Assembly: GCF_009649175.1 (NCBI RefSeq)
Contig: NZ_WJPO01000013.1
Span: 26,899-90,898 of the forward strand
DNA from: Rhodovulum strictum
GTDB taxonomy: Bacteria; Pseudomonadota; Alphaproteobacteria; Rhodobacterales; Rhodobacteraceae
Length of the DNA: 64,000 nucleotides
Direction: 5' to 3'
Part shown: piece after piece, positions 7,870 through 17,038 of the stretch
Numbering within the stretch: position 1 is the first letter of the stretch
Layout of the letters: each line of letters opens with the position of its first letter
Notes under the pieces: generated by a model
Seen by the model: only the letters and a program-made list of their open reading frames with translations
Databases searched by the model: none
Told to the model about the DNA's origin: nothing
Made by a program: the position numbers and the translations under genes

Positions 7870-9153
7870 ATAGAGCGGGAAGCGCGCGCAAAGCGCGGCG
7901 ACTTCGGCCTTGACCTTGTCCTCGGCCGCGGAATTGCCGTCTTCGCCATTGGCGGCCAGCCCGTCCACCACTTCGGTAATCCAGCGGCCGATCTGGGTGA
8001 ATTCGGTCTCGCCGAAGCCGCGCGTGGTCCCGGCCGGGCTGCCCAGGCGGATGCCGCTGGTGATGGTGGGTTTCTCGGTGTCGAACGGGATGCCGTTCTT
8101 GTTGCAGGTGATATGCGCGCGGCCCAGCGCCTTTTCGGTGGCGTTGCCCTTCACCCCCTTGGGCCGCAGATCGACCAGCAGCACATGGCTGTCGGTGCCC
8201 CCCGTCACTAGGTCAAGCCCGCCTTCCATCAGCGCGGCCCCCATCGCCTTGGCGTTCCGGATGACCTGTTCCTGGTAGACCTTGAAGCCGGGTTGCAGCG
8301 CCTCGCCGAAGGCGACGGCCTTGCCCGCGATCACATGCATCAGCGGCCCGCCCTGGATGCCCGGGAAGATGGCCGAGTTGAACTTCTTCGACAGCGCCTC
8401 GTCATTGGTCAGGATCATGCCACCGCGCGGGCCGCGCAGGGTCTTGTGCGTGGTGGTCGTGGCGACATGGGCATGCGGGAAGGGCGAGGGATAAAGACCC
8501 GCCGCCACCAGCCCCGCGAAATGGGCCATGTCGACCATCAGATACGCCCCCACCATGTCGGCGATCTCGCGGAAGCGGGCGAAATCCAGGATACGCGGGA
8601 TCGCCGAGCCGCCGGCGATGATCATCTGCGGCTTGTGCTCTTTCGCCAGACGCTCGATCTGGTCGTAATCGGGCATGAGGTCGCTTTCGCGCACGCCGTA
8701 TTGCACCGCGTTGAACCACTTGCCCGACTGGTTGGGCGCCGCGCCATGGGTCAGGTGCCCGCCCGCATCGAGGCTCATCCCCAGGATGGTATCGCCGGGT
8801 TTCAGAAGCGCGGTGAACACGCCCTGATTGGCCTGGCTGCCGGAATTGGGCTGGACGTTCGCATAGGCCACATCGAACAGCTTGCAGGCCCGTTCGATCG
8901 CCAGGCTTTCGGCGATGTCGACGAACTGACAGCCGCCATAATAGCGCCGCCCCGGATAACCTTCGGCATATTTGTTGGTCATCACCGAGCCCTGCGCCTC
9001 GAGCACGGCGCGGCTGACGATGTTTTCCGACGCGATCAGTTCGATCTCGTCGCGCTGGCGGCCAAGCTCAAGCCCGATGGCATGGGCGATCTCGGGGTCG
9101 CGGCTGGCAAGCGTCTCGGTGAAAAAGCCGTTGTCCTGATGCGGTGCGTTCAT
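7858..9153 (-). CDS. glyA: Serine hydroxymethyltransferase
   Basis: This 431-residue PLP enzyme interconverts serine plus tetrahydrofolate with glycine plus methylene-THF, a main source of one-carbon units. Landmarks are [11 protein letters not shown] (about 38-48), [13 protein letters not shown] (62-74), the VDMAHFAGL stretch with Asp208 and His211, and [14 protein letters not shown] with Schiff-base Lys237. Length is standard. The ATG at 9153 begins [11 protein letters not shown] and follows a GAGGGAGA ribosome site; the longer open frame upstream is not family-like. It is divergent from the NAD kinase gene and convergent with glmS. Confidence 0.97.
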   Translation of the reverse strand: MNAPHQDNGFFTETLASRDPEIAHAIGLELGRQRDEIELIASENIVSRAVLEAQGSVMTNKYAEGYPGRRYYGGCQFVDIAESLAIERACKLFDVAYANVQPNSGSQANQGVFTALLKPGDTILGMSLDAGGHLTHGAAPNQSGKWFNAVQYGVRESDLMPDYDQIERLAKEHKPQMIIAGGSAIPRILDFARFREIADMVGAYLMVDMAHFAGLVAAGLYPSPFPHAHVATTTTHKTLRGPRGGMILTNDEALSKKFNSAIFPGIQGGPLMHVIAGKAVAFGEALQPGFKVYQEQVIRNAKAMGAALMEGGLDLVTGGTDSHVLLVDLRPKGVKGNATEKALGRAHITCNKNGIPFDTEKPTITSGIRLGSPAGTTRGFGETEFTQIGRWITEVVDGLAANGEDGNSAAEDKVKAEVAALCARFPLYPGL

Positions 9154-9324
9154 CCTGGCGTCTCCCTCTGGCGGCCGGTGGCGGCGTGGCCGCGGTTCTA
9201 GCGGAAGCTGCGCCGCCAAGAAAGCCGGAATTGGCGCCGCGGGGCTGGTCCTTTCGTCGGTCTTGTCATTCGCGCCGCACTGGGCAATCACTGGTCCCAA
9301 GGGCCGGAAGGGGGCGGTCAGGAC

Positions 9325-10092
9325 ATGGCGCCAGCACCGAAAATCGCCTTTCTGGCCAGCGAGACGGCCCGTGCCGAGGGCGCGCTTGAGGCGCTGGTGG
9401 CGCGCTATGGCCAGGTGCCCGCCGACCAGGCCGAGGTGATCGTGGCGCTGGGCGGCGACGGGTTCATGTTGCAGACGTTGCACGCCACGCAGGATCTGCC
9501 CGCGCCGGTCTATGGCATGAATTGCGGGACCATCGGCTTTCTGATGAACGAGTACCGCGAAAAGGGCCTGATCGCGCGGCTGGCCGCCGCTGAGCAGGAG
9601 ATCATCCATCCGCTCAGGATGCAGGCGACCCGGCCCGATGGCAGCGTGGTCGAGGCGCTGGCGATCAACGAGGTCAGCCTGCTGCGCGCAGGTCCGCAGG
9701 CGGCCAAGCTGCGGATCGTGGTCGATGGCAAGCTCAGGCTCGATGAACTGGTCTGCGACGGGGCGCTGGTGGCGACCCCCGCGGGATCGACCGCCTACAA
9801 CTATTCCGCCCATGGCCCGATCCTGCCGATCGGCTCGGACGTGCTGGCGCTGACGGCGGTCGCACCGTTCCGGCCGCGGCGCTGGCGCGGCGCGCTGCTG
9901 CCGCGGACCGCAAGGGTGCGCATCGAGGTGCTGGAGCCGCACAAGCGCCCGGTGATGGCCGAGGGCGACAGCCGCGGCGCGGGCGTGGTGACGGCGGTCG
10001 AGGTCGCCTCGGAACCCGCGATCGCGCATCGCATCCTGTTCGATCCCGGCCACGGGCTTGAAGAACGGCTGATCCGCGAACAGTTCCTTTAG
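9325..10092 (+). CDS. nadK: NAD kinase
   Basis: The 255-residue protein phosphorylates NAD to NADP with ATP in the cytoplasm. It carries the invariant GGDG motif (residues 43-46), the AINEVSL (NE/D) motif, the [16 protein letters not shown] segment that shapes the active site, and the C-terminal beta-sandwich. It is shorter than the E. coli enzyme (~290) but normal for alphaproteobacteria. It is preceded by a purine-rich AAGGGGGCGG site. Only ~42 bases separate its end from the convergent response regulator gene. Confidence 0.95.
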   Translation: MAPAPKIAFLASETARAEGALEALVARYGQVPADQAEVIVALGGDGFMLQTLHATQDLPAPVYGMNCGTIGFLMNEYREKGLIARLAAAEQEIIHPLRMQATRPDGSVVEALAINEVSLLRAGPQAAKLRIVVDGKLRLDELVCDGALVATPAGSTAYNYSAHGPILPIGSDVLALTAVAPFRPRRWRGALLPRTARVRIEVLEPHKRPVMAEGDSRGAGVVTAVEVASEPAIAHRILFDPGHGLEERLIREQFL

Positions 10093-10134
10093 GGCCGTGC
10101 ACGCGCCAACCAGGGCATCTGCCCCTCGTCCGGC

Positions 10135-11565
10135 TCAAGGCTCCTGGCTGTCGGCCGATCCGTCCTTGCGCCCCCAGGACTCGCGCTTGCGGTAAAGCGT
10201 CGAGGGCGAGACATCCAGCACCCGCGCCGCCCGTGGCAGCGAACCGCCCTCGCGCGCGATGGTCTCCTCGATCACCATCTGCTCGATCTCGGCCAGCGTG
10301 CGCCCGATCAGATCGCCAAGCGCGCAGTGCCGGGCGTCACCGCGGAACACTTCGTCCCCCGGCCCGGCAGATCCTTTCTGGATCATGTCACGCTCCTGTT
10401 GCAGCGCGGCGGGCAGCATGTCGAGCGTGACATCGGGTCCGTCATGCAGCACCACGGCATGGCGCAGCACGTTCAGCAACTGGCGCACATTGCCGGGCCA
10501 GGACAGTCGGCGGAACAGGTCCGCAACCTCGGGCGACAGGCCGGTGAAGCGGCGCCCTTCCTCGGCCGCCAGACGCACCAGCGCCGACTCGGCGATCTCG
10601 ATCACGTCCTCGCCCCGGTCGCGCAGGGGCGGCAGGTGGATCGGGACCACATGCAGCCGGTAGTACAGGTCTTCGCGGAACCGGCCGCGGCGTACCTCGT
10701 CCATCGGATCGCGGTTGGTGGCGCAGACGATGCGCACATTGACCTTGCGCGGATGCGGCGCACCGATCGGCTGGATCGTCGAGGTCTGAAGGAAGCGCAG
10801 CAGCTTGGTTTGCAGCGCCGCATCCATCTCGCAGATCTCGTCGAGAAACAGCGTGCCGCCATCGGCCACCGCGGCCGCGCCGGGCTTGTCCGCCAGGGCC
10901 CCGGTAAAGGCGCCCTTGGCATGGCCGAACACCTCGGATTCCAGAAGATCGCGCGGGATTGCGGCGCAGTTCAGCGGCACGAAGGGGCCATTTGCGCGGG
11001 ACGAGGCGGCATGCACCGCCTGGGCGCAGATTTCCTTGCCGGTGCCGCTTTCACCGGTGATGAAGACCGTCGCCATCGACCGCGCGACCGAAGCGATGCG
11101 GGCATAGACCGCCTGCATCTGCGGCGAGCTTCCGACGAAATCCTCGCGGGGGACAGCGCCCGGACGGGGGGGCGATGGGCGGGCGGCGCCATTGCCCGGC
11201 CGCTCGGCCAGCGCGGTCTCGACCGCATGCAGAAACCGCTGTTCGTTGAAGGGCTTGAGCAGGAATTCATAGGCCCCTGCGCGCATCGCCTCGACCGCCC
11301 GGTTGATCGAGCCGTTGGCGGTGATGACGATCACGCGGGTATCGGGCGCAATCGACAGGATTTCCTGAAGCACCGCCTGGCCGGGGCGGTCGGGCAGCAT
11401 CAGATCGAGCAGCACCACCGCCGGGCGCAATGCGCGGAACCGGTCAAGCCCCTCGGCAGCGGTGGATGCCGACACGACCTTGTGCCCGGCCCCGCGCAGC
11501 ACCGATTCGTAGACCATCTGAAGCGATGGCGTGTCCTCGATCAGCAGAAGCGGAAGCGCGGTCAT
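10135..11565 (-). CDS. Sigma54-dependent response regulator (receiver-AAA+-Fis)
   Basis: The 476-residue regulator has a receiver domain with Glu10/Asp11, phospho-acceptor Asp54 and Lys104. An AAA+ domain follows with Walker A GESGTGKE (171-178), an intact GAFTGA loop (218-223), LFLDEI (Walker B) and WPGNVRQL. A Fis-type HTH lies near the C-terminus (SLPRAARVLDVSPSTLYRK). The intact GAFTGA means it should activate RpoN-dependent promoters, unlike the NtrC and NtrX proteins in this window. Its start overlaps the stop of the upstream hybrid kinase by 4 bases, so that kinase is its probable partner. The layout resembles Vibrio LuxO/LuxQ, but the target genes are unknown. Confidence 0.9.
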   Translation of the reverse strand: MTALPLLLIEDTPSLQMVYESVLRGAGHKVVSASTAAEGLDRFRALRPAVVLLDLMLPDRPGQAVLQEILSIAPDTRVIVITANGSINRAVEAMRAGAYEFLLKPFNEQRFLHAVETALAERPGNGAARPSPPRPGAVPREDFVGSSPQMQAVYARIASVARSMATVFITGESGTGKEICAQAVHAASSRANGPFVPLNCAAIPRDLLESEVFGHAKGAFTGALADKPGAAAVADGGTLFLDEICEMDAALQTKLLRFLQTSTIQPIGAPHPRKVNVRIVCATNRDPMDEVRRGRFREDLYYRLHVVPIHLPPLRDRGEDVIEIAESALVRLAAEEGRRFTGLSPEVADLFRRLSWPGNVRQLLNVLRHAVVLHDGPDVTLDMLPAALQQERDMIQKGSAGPGDEVFRGDARHCALGDLIGRTLAEIEQMVIEETIAREGGSLPRAARVLDVSPSTLYRKRESWGRKDGSADSQEP

Positions 11566-13151
11566 CCTGCGGCCTCAACCGCGAAACGGGTCTCAAGCTC
11601 GCCGCCAAGCGCGGCGCGCAGCATCTCGATCCGGTGCATCACCCCGGGCACAAGGCCCGCAACCGCCGTCCGCTGCCCGATCCGGGCGGCGGTGTTCAGC
11701 GCCTCGGCATCGGACTGGAGCGCGGTATTGCCCACCGCGCCCGCCAGCGAGATCAGCACATGGGTCCGGGCCCGGATCAGCGCCATGTCGTCGCGCGCGC
11801 TGCCCTCGCCGATCCCGCTGAGAACGGTGCCGAGATCCTCGCGCATGCGGCCCAGCAATTCGCGCCCGTCCTCGGGTCCGGCCAGGGCGAGCAGCCGGTC
11901 CAGATGCACGCGGTCGAACGGCGCCCCCACCCATGGGGCGGCGCGGAAAGCGGGGCGCTTGCTCAGCACCCGGGCAATCGCCTCGCCAAAGGCGTCAAGG
12001 CTCATGATCGGCTTGGCAAGGATCCCGTCGGCGCCCGCGGAATAGATCTGGTCGCGGTTGGCCGACAGCACGAAGGCGGTGATCGCCAGCACAGGCGAGG
12101 CAGGTTCCCCGGCCTCGGCCTCGGCCGCACGCAAGCGGCGGATCACGTCGATCCCCGACAGCCGCGGCATCTCGATATCGACCAGCACCAGATCGAAGCG
12201 GCGCGCGGCCAGCGCCTCGGCCGCTTCCTCGCCATCCTCGACCAGCGTCACCTCGGCACCAAGCGTTTCCAGCATCTGCTGCACCAGAAGCCGGTTGGTC
12301 GGGTTGTCCTCGGCCACCAGAACGGTGCAGCCGGTCAGGTCGGGCAGTTCCGCCATCGCGGCAGGCGCCTCGACGCCGGGCGCCCAGGACCGGCGCGGCA
12401 GGATCAGCGAAACTTCGGCCCCGCCCTCGGCACCGTTCGCAACCTGGATCTGGGCGCGGATGCGTTGCGCAAGCTCGCGCACGATATGCAGCCCCAGCCC
12501 CGTCCCGGGCTGGCCGCTGTCCTCGGGCCGACCGGCATAGTCGAACAGCCGCGCCAGCGCCGCGTCGGAAAAGCCGGGGCCGGTATCGCGCACGCGCAGG
12601 CACAGCGCCTCTTGCGGGCCCAGATGGACGCGCAGACGCACCTCTCCGGCGGGGCTGTATTTCACCGCATTGCCGATCATGTTCGACAGGATGCGTTCGA
12701 GCGCCGCGGGATCGGTGCCGATCTCGGCGGGCAGGTCGTCGGCCCGCTCCAGCCGGAAGCCAAGCCCGCGCTGCCCGGCATGGGCCCGCCAGCGGGCCCC
12801 GATCCGATCGAGAAAGGGGCCAAGGCTGGTGGGCAGCGGCGCATCGGCACGGGGCGCGTCATCGCCGGTCACCAGCGCAAGGGTTTCGTCGGTGAGCCGC
12901 ACAAGCTGCTCGGCCGAACTCTGGACCCGCTGAAGCTGAAGCTGGGAATCGGGGTCAAGCCGGGAGAGATCGGCAAGCGCGAGCCCGCCGAGGATATCCG
13001 CTATCGCGGCGCGCATGTCGTGGCCCAGCATGGCGGCCCGGTTGCGCGGGGATTGCGCGTCACCCTCTCCCCGCAGTCCGGTTCCGGGCTGTCGTACCTC
13101 CGGCATGTCGATCACCGCAGCCACTACGTCCGAAACCGGTGGACCAACCAT
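11562..13151 (-). CDS. Hybrid sensor histidine kinase (HisKA-HATPase-receiver-Hpt)
   Basis: The 529-residue protein has no membrane segment or clear sensory domain. HisKA carries His44 (MLGHDMRAAI), HATPase carries N157/N161 (NMIGNAVKYS), DTGPGFSD and GTGLGLHI. A receiver domain (about 275-395) has Asp325 in VLVDIEMP, and a C-terminal Hpt domain has His464 (RARTHVLISLAGAVGN). The usual HxLKG of Hpt is altered after the His. The parts allow a full phosphorelay His-Asp-His to the receiver of the overlapping sigma54 regulator gene. The start is uncertain: no good ribosome site precedes 13151, and the N-terminal ~30 residues look unstructured. Confidence 0.87.
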   Translation of the reverse strand: MVGPPVSDVVAAVIDMPEVRQPGTGLRGEGDAQSPRNRAAMLGHDMRAAIADILGGLALADLSRLDPDSQLQLQRVQSSAEQLVRLTDETLALVTGDDAPRADAPLPTSLGPFLDRIGARWRAHAGQRGLGFRLERADDLPAEIGTDPAALERILSNMIGNAVKYSPAGEVRLRVHLGPQEALCLRVRDTGPGFSDAALARLFDYAGRPEDSGQPGTGLGLHIVRELAQRIRAQIQVANGAEGGAEVSLILPRRSWAPGVEAPAAMAELPDLTGCTVLVAEDNPTNRLLVQQMLETLGAEVTLVEDGEEAAEALAARRFDLVLVDIEMPRLSGIDVIRRLRAAEAEAGEPASPVLAITAFVLSANRDQIYSAGADGILAKPIMSLDAFGEAIARVLSKRPAFRAAPWVGAPFDRVHLDRLLALAGPEDGRELLGRMREDLGTVLSGIGEGSARDDMALIRARTHVLISLAGAVGNTALQSDAEALNTAARIGQRTAVAGLVPGVMHRIEMLRAALGGELETRFAVEAAG

Positions 13152-13243
13152 GGCGGCACTCGTAAAGGTTGCATCAAATTAGTCTAGTCGCCCGTATGCA
13201 GCAGGCCAACCTGTATAATAAGTCAGGTCGCGCCCTGCCCTGG

Positions 13244-13276
13244 CCCCGTGCCGCCGGGTCGTCCCGTGGCACGGGG
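13244..13276 (-). terminator. Hairpin downstream of prpE
   Basis: CCCCGTGCC at 13244-13252 is the exact complement of GGCACGGGG at 13268-13276, with a 15-base loop. It lies 13 bases beyond the prpE stop, between prpE and the histidine kinase gene on the same strand. There is no T-run, so it may attenuate read-through rather than fully terminate. Confidence 0.35.
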
Positions 13277-13288
13277 GCGCAGGTCGGG

Positions 13289-15184
13289 TCAGGCCGCCTG
13301 GGGATAGCCCAGCGCGCGCAGCGCCTGCGCGATCTCGTCCAGAATCGCGGGATCGTCGATGGTGGCGGGCATCTTGAACTCTTCCCCGTCGGCGATCTTG
13401 CACATCGTCCCGCGCAGGATCTTGCCCGAGCGGGTCTTGGGCAGACGGTCCACCACCACGGCCAGCTTGAAGGCCGCGACCGGGCCGATCTGGTCGCGCA
13501 CCAGCTTGACGCATTCGCGGACGATCTCGCCATGGTCGCGGGTGACACCCGAGGTCAGGCACAGGAAACCCAGCGGCAATTGCCCCTTCAACTCGTCCGC
13601 GACGCCGATCACGGCACATTCCGCGACATCGGGATGGCTGGCCAGAACCTCCTCCATCGCGCCGGTGGACAGCCGGTGGCCCGCCACGTTGATCACGTCA
13701 TCGGTGCGCGCCATGATGTAGAGATAGCCGTCCTCGTCCTTGTAGCCCGCATCGCCGGTTTCGTAATAGCCGGGGAAATGGCTCAGATAGGATTTGTGGA
13801 ACCGCTCGGGCGCGTTCCACAGCGTCGGCAGCGTTCCGGGCGGCAGCGGCAGCTTGATGGCGATGGCGCCCAGCGTGCCCGGCGCGACCTCGTGCCCGCC
13901 CTCGTCCAGCACATGCACGTCGAAGCCCGGCATCGCGACCGAAGGGCTGCCGATCTTGACCGGAAGCTTCTCGATGCCCAGCGGGTTTGCCGCGATGGCC
14001 CAGCCGGTTTCGGTCTGCCACCAATGGTCGATCACCGGCACGCCCAGCATGCGCTGCGCCCATTTGATCGTGTCGGGATCGGCCCGCTCGCCCGCAAGGA
14101 ACAGCGCACGCAGCCCGGTCAGGTCATACTTGTTGACGAATTCGCCATTCGGATCGGCCCGCTTGATCGCGCGGAACGCGGTCGGCGCGGTGAAGAAACT
14201 CTTGACCTTGTGTTCCGAGATCACCCGCCAGAACGTGCCCGCATCCGGCGTGCCGATGGGCTTGCCCTCGAAGACGACGGTGGTATTGCCGTGGATCAGC
14301 GGCGCATAGCAGATATAGCTGTGGCCCACGACCCAGCCCACATCGGATGCCGCCCAGAACACCTCGCCCGGCTCGACATTGTAGATGTTCTTCATCGTCC
14401 AGTTCAGCGCCACCAGATGCCCGGCGGTCGGCCGCACGACGCCCTTGGGCTGGCCCGTGGTGCCCGAGGTGTAAAGGATATAGGCCGGGTGGTTGCCCTC
14501 GACCGGCACGCATTCGGCGGGCTGCACACCATACTGGAACCCGTGCCAGTTGACGTCGCGCCCCTCTTTCAGCAGCGCCACTTCCTGTTCGCGCTGAAAG
14601 ATCACGCAGAAATCGGGCTGGTGGGTCGACAGATCCAGCGCACCGTCCAGCAGCGGCTTGTAATGCACGATCCGGCCCGGTTCGATCCCGCAGCTTGCCG
14701 CGATGATGCATTTCGGCTTCGCGTCGTCGATCCGCACCGCCAGCTCGTTCGCGGCAAAGCCGCCAAAGACCACCGAATGGATCGCGCCCAGGCGGGAACA
14801 GGCCAGCATCGCCTCCAGCGCCTCGGGAATCATCGGCATGTAGATGATGACCCTGTCGCCCTTTTCCACGCCCTTGGCGCGCAGGGCGCCTGCCAGTTGG
14901 GCGACGCGGTTGCGCAGCATGACGTAAGAGATGGATTTCCGGGTGCCGGTCACCGGGCTGTCATAGATGATCGCGACCTGATCGCCGCGTCCGGCCTCGA
15001 CATGGCGGTCCACCGCGTTCCAGCAGGTGTTGACCATGCCATCCACGAACCATTCATAGGTCGGGGCGTTCTCGTCGAACAGCGCCTTCGTGGGCTTCTT
15101 CACCCAGTCGATGGCCTCGGCCGCCTGCATCCAGAAGCCTTCCGGGTCGGTCCTCCAGCCTTCGTAAAGCGCGCCGTAGCCCAT
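13289..15184 (-). CDS. prpE: Propionyl-CoA (acetyl-CoA synthetase-type) ligase
   Basis: The 631-residue AMP-forming ligase activates propionate (and related short acids) with ATP and CoA. Seen are YTSGTTGQPKGVVRP (P-loop), WAASDVGWVVGHSYI, WWQTETGWAIAANP, YETGDAG, and the C-terminal PKTRSGKILRG whose Lys is the catalytic residue regulated by acetylation in this family. The N-terminal MGYGALYEGWRTDPEGFW and the overall length fit PrpE rather than Acs. The ATG follows a strong AAAGGAGGGA site. Upstream, TTGCGC and TAACAG spaced 17 bases are a plausible promoter. It is divergent from the cdd operon. Confidence 0.88.
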   Translation of the reverse strand: MGYGALYEGWRTDPEGFWMQAAEAIDWVKKPTKALFDENAPTYEWFVDGMVNTCWNAVDRHVEAGRGDQVAIIYDSPVTGTRKSISYVMLRNRVAQLAGALRAKGVEKGDRVIIYMPMIPEALEAMLACSRLGAIHSVVFGGFAANELAVRIDDAKPKCIIAASCGIEPGRIVHYKPLLDGALDLSTHQPDFCVIFQREQEVALLKEGRDVNWHGFQYGVQPAECVPVEGNHPAYILYTSGTTGQPKGVVRPTAGHLVALNWTMKNIYNVEPGEVFWAASDVGWVVGHSYICYAPLIHGNTTVVFEGKPIGTPDAGTFWRVISEHKVKSFFTAPTAFRAIKRADPNGEFVNKYDLTGLRALFLAGERADPDTIKWAQRMLGVPVIDHWWQTETGWAIAANPLGIEKLPVKIGSPSVAMPGFDVHVLDEGGHEVAPGTLGAIAIKLPLPPGTLPTLWNAPERFHKSYLSHFPGYYETGDAGYKDEDGYLYIMARTDDVINVAGHRLSTGAMEEVLASHPDVAECAVIGVADELKGQLPLGFLCLTSGVTRDHGEIVRECVKLVRDQIGPVAAFKLAVVVDRLPKTRSGKILRGTMCKIADGEEFKMPATIDDPAILDEIAQALRALGYPQAA

Positions 15185-15255
15185 GATCGCTGTCCCTCCT
15201 TTGGTGTGCGAAATTCTGTTACGCAGGCAGGCGCGATAGCGCAAGATCCAAACCC

Positions 15256-15297
15256 GCGCAGCGCAGCGCACAGGCGGGGATGTGCTCTTGCATCCCC
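15256..15297 (+). promoter_or_regulatory. cdd leader: triple GCGCA repeat and hairpin
   Basis: GCGCA occurs three times in tandem at 15256-15270. Just after it GGGGATG (15276-15282) pairs with CATCCCC (15291-15297) around an 8-base loop. This lies 40-80 bases before the cdd start in the divergent prpE/cdd promoter region. The repeats could be an operator and the hairpin a leader element. No known family motif is recognised. Confidence 0.35.
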
Positions 15298-15335
15298 CGT
15301 GGGGCCGCCGCAGATTAAGCCCGAAGGAGAACCCC

Positions 15336-15728
15336 ATGCCGCTGATATCCGCTGCCCGCGCGGTGCGCGAAAACGCCCACGCCCCCTATTCGCGCTTCAA
15401 GGTGGGCGCGGCGATCCGCGGCGCCGACGGGGCGATCTATGCGGGCTGCAACGTGGAAAACATCGCCTCGCCCGAAGGCACCTGCGCCGAGGCGGGTGCG
15501 ATCGCGGCGATGGTGGCCGCAGGTTGCCGCGAGATCGTCGAGGTCGCGGTCATCGCGGACGGCCCCGCCCCGGTCACCCCCTGCGGCGGCTGCCGCCAGA
15601 AACTGGCCGAATTCGCCGCAGCGGACGTGCCCGTGACCATGGCGACGCTGTCGGGCGAAACGCTGGTGATGACCGTAGGCGCGCTGCTGCCCGGCGCGTT
15701 CTCGGCGGCGCAAATGGGCGGGCGCTGA
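15336..15728 (+). CDS. cdd: Cytidine deaminase
   Basis: The 130-residue homotetrameric-type enzyme deaminates cytidine and deoxycytidine to (deoxy)uridine. It has the substrate loop HAPYSRFKVGAA (15-26), the zinc and catalytic residues Cys50 and Glu52 in the TCAEAG stretch, and Cys83/Cys86 in TPCGGCRQ. The ATG follows GAAGGAGA; a longer in-frame start upstream is not supported. It is the first gene of a five-gene overlapping salvage operon (cdd-deoA-deoB-add-upp), and its stop overlaps the deoA start in TGATG. Confidence 0.96.
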   Translation: MPLISAARAVRENAHAPYSRFKVGAAIRGADGAIYAGCNVENIASPEGTCAEAGAIAAMVAAGCREIVEVAVIADGPAPVTPCGGCRQKLAEFAAADVPVTMATLSGETLVMTVGALLPGAFSAAQMGGR

Positions 15729-17038
15729 TGGACGCGCGCGGCATCATCGCCAGGGTGCGCGACGGCGAGGCGCTGTCCCAGGACGACCTGATCTGGTTCG
15801 CCAGCGGGCTTGCCAGCGGGGCCGTGACCGATGCGCAGGCCGGGGCCTTTGCCATGGCGGTGCTGCTGAACGGCCTGACCACGCCCGAGCGGGTGGGGCT
15901 GACACGCGCGATGCGCGACAGCGGCAAGGTGCTGGACTGGGATCTGCCTGGCCCGGTGCTGGACAAGCATTCCTCGGGCGGCATCGGCGATTGCGTGTCG
16001 CTGGTGCTTGCCCCCGCGCTGGCGGCCTGCGGCGCCTATGTGCCGATGATCTCGGGCCGCGGGTTGGGGCATACCGGCGGCACGCTCGACAAGCTGGAGG
16101 CGATTCCGGGCTATCGCACGCAGGTTTCGGTGTCTGAACTGAAGTCGATCACCGCCGAGATCGGCTGCGCGATCGTCGGTGCCTCGGCCGATATCGCGCC
16201 TGCGGACCGGCGGCTTTACGCGGTGCGCGATGTCTCGGCCACGGTGGAAAGCATCGACCTGATAACCGCCTCGATCCTGTCCAAGAAACTGGCCGCCGGG
16301 CTCGAGGCGCTGGTGCTCGATGTCAAGGTCGGCTCGGGCGCCTTCATGAAGACACTGGACGAGGCCGAGGATCTGGCGCGCGCGCTGGTCACGACCGCGC
16401 AGGGGGCGGGCTGCATGACGACGGCGCTGATCACCGACATGTCGCAGCCGCTGGTCGGCGCGGCGGGCAATGCGCTGGAAGTCATCGAGGTGATGGAGAC
16501 GCTCACGGGGACCGGCGTCACGCCCGCCCTGTGGGACATCACCTGTGCGCTTGGCGGCGAGGTGCTGGCGCTGGGCGGGCTGGCGGACGATTCTGCCGAT
16601 GGCGCGCGGCGGATCGCGCGGGCGCTGGAATCGGGCGAGGCCGCGCTGAAATTCGGCGAGATGGTCGCCGAACTCGGCGGGCCGCTGGATTTCGTCGAAC
16701 GCTGGCCCGACCGGCTGCCCGCCTCGCCCGTGATCCAGGAAGTGGTGGATAACGAGGGCGGCATCGTGCAGGCCATCGATGGCGAGGCGCTGGGGCTGGC
16801 GGTCGTGGCACTTGGCGGCGGGCGGCGGCGCGAGGGCGACCGGATCAACCCCTCGGTCGGGTTGTCGGAACTGGCCGCGCTGGGCGAGGATATCGGCGCG
16901 GGCCAGCCGCTGGCGCTGGTCCATGCCTCCTGCGAGGCAGATGCCGAGGCGGCGGCGCGGGCCGTGCTGGCGGCCTATCGGCTGGGCGACAGCGTGCCCG
17001 ACATCCCCCCGCTGGTGCATCAGAGGATCCTGCGGTGA
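15728..17038 (+). CDS. deoA: Thymidine phosphorylase
   Basis: The 436-residue enzyme splits thymidine and deoxyuridine with phosphate into base and deoxyribose-1-P. Family signatures are clear: DKHSSGGIGDCVSLVLAP, the SGRGLGHTGGTLDKLE phosphate/substrate site, SKKLAAGLEALVLDVKVGSGAFMK, and the C-terminal GGGRRREGDRINPSVGL. The start ATG shares its A with the cdd stop. The frame is open far upstream of 15728 because it runs antisense to prpE; only the part from 15728 is the gene. Its stop overlaps the deoB GTG. Confidence 0.96.
   Translation: MDARGIIARVRDGEALSQDDLIWFASGLASGAVTDAQAGAFAMAVLLNGLTTPERVGLTRAMRDSGKVLDWDLPGPVLDKHSSGGIGDCVSLVLAPALAACGAYVPMISGRGLGHTGGTLDKLEAIPGYRTQVSVSELKSITAEIGCAIVGASADIAPADRRLYAVRDVSATVESIDLITASILSKKLAAGLEALVLDVKVGSGAFMKTLDEAEDLARALVTTAQGAGCMTTALITDMSQPLVGAAGNALEVIEVMETLTGTGVTPALWDITCALGGEVLALGGLADDSADGARRIARALESGEAALKFGEMVAELGGPLDFVERWPDRLPASPVIQEVVDNEGGIVQAIDGEALGLAVVALGGGRRREGDRINPSVGLSELAALGEDIGAGQPLALVHASCEADAEAAARAVLAAYRLGDSVPDIPPLVHQRILR

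Noticed and set aside
13169..15727. Very long plus-strand open frame continuous with deoA
   Set aside because: It lies antisense to prpE, which has full family motifs. GC-rich codon bias leaves the opposite strand free of stops; only the part from 15728 is deoA.
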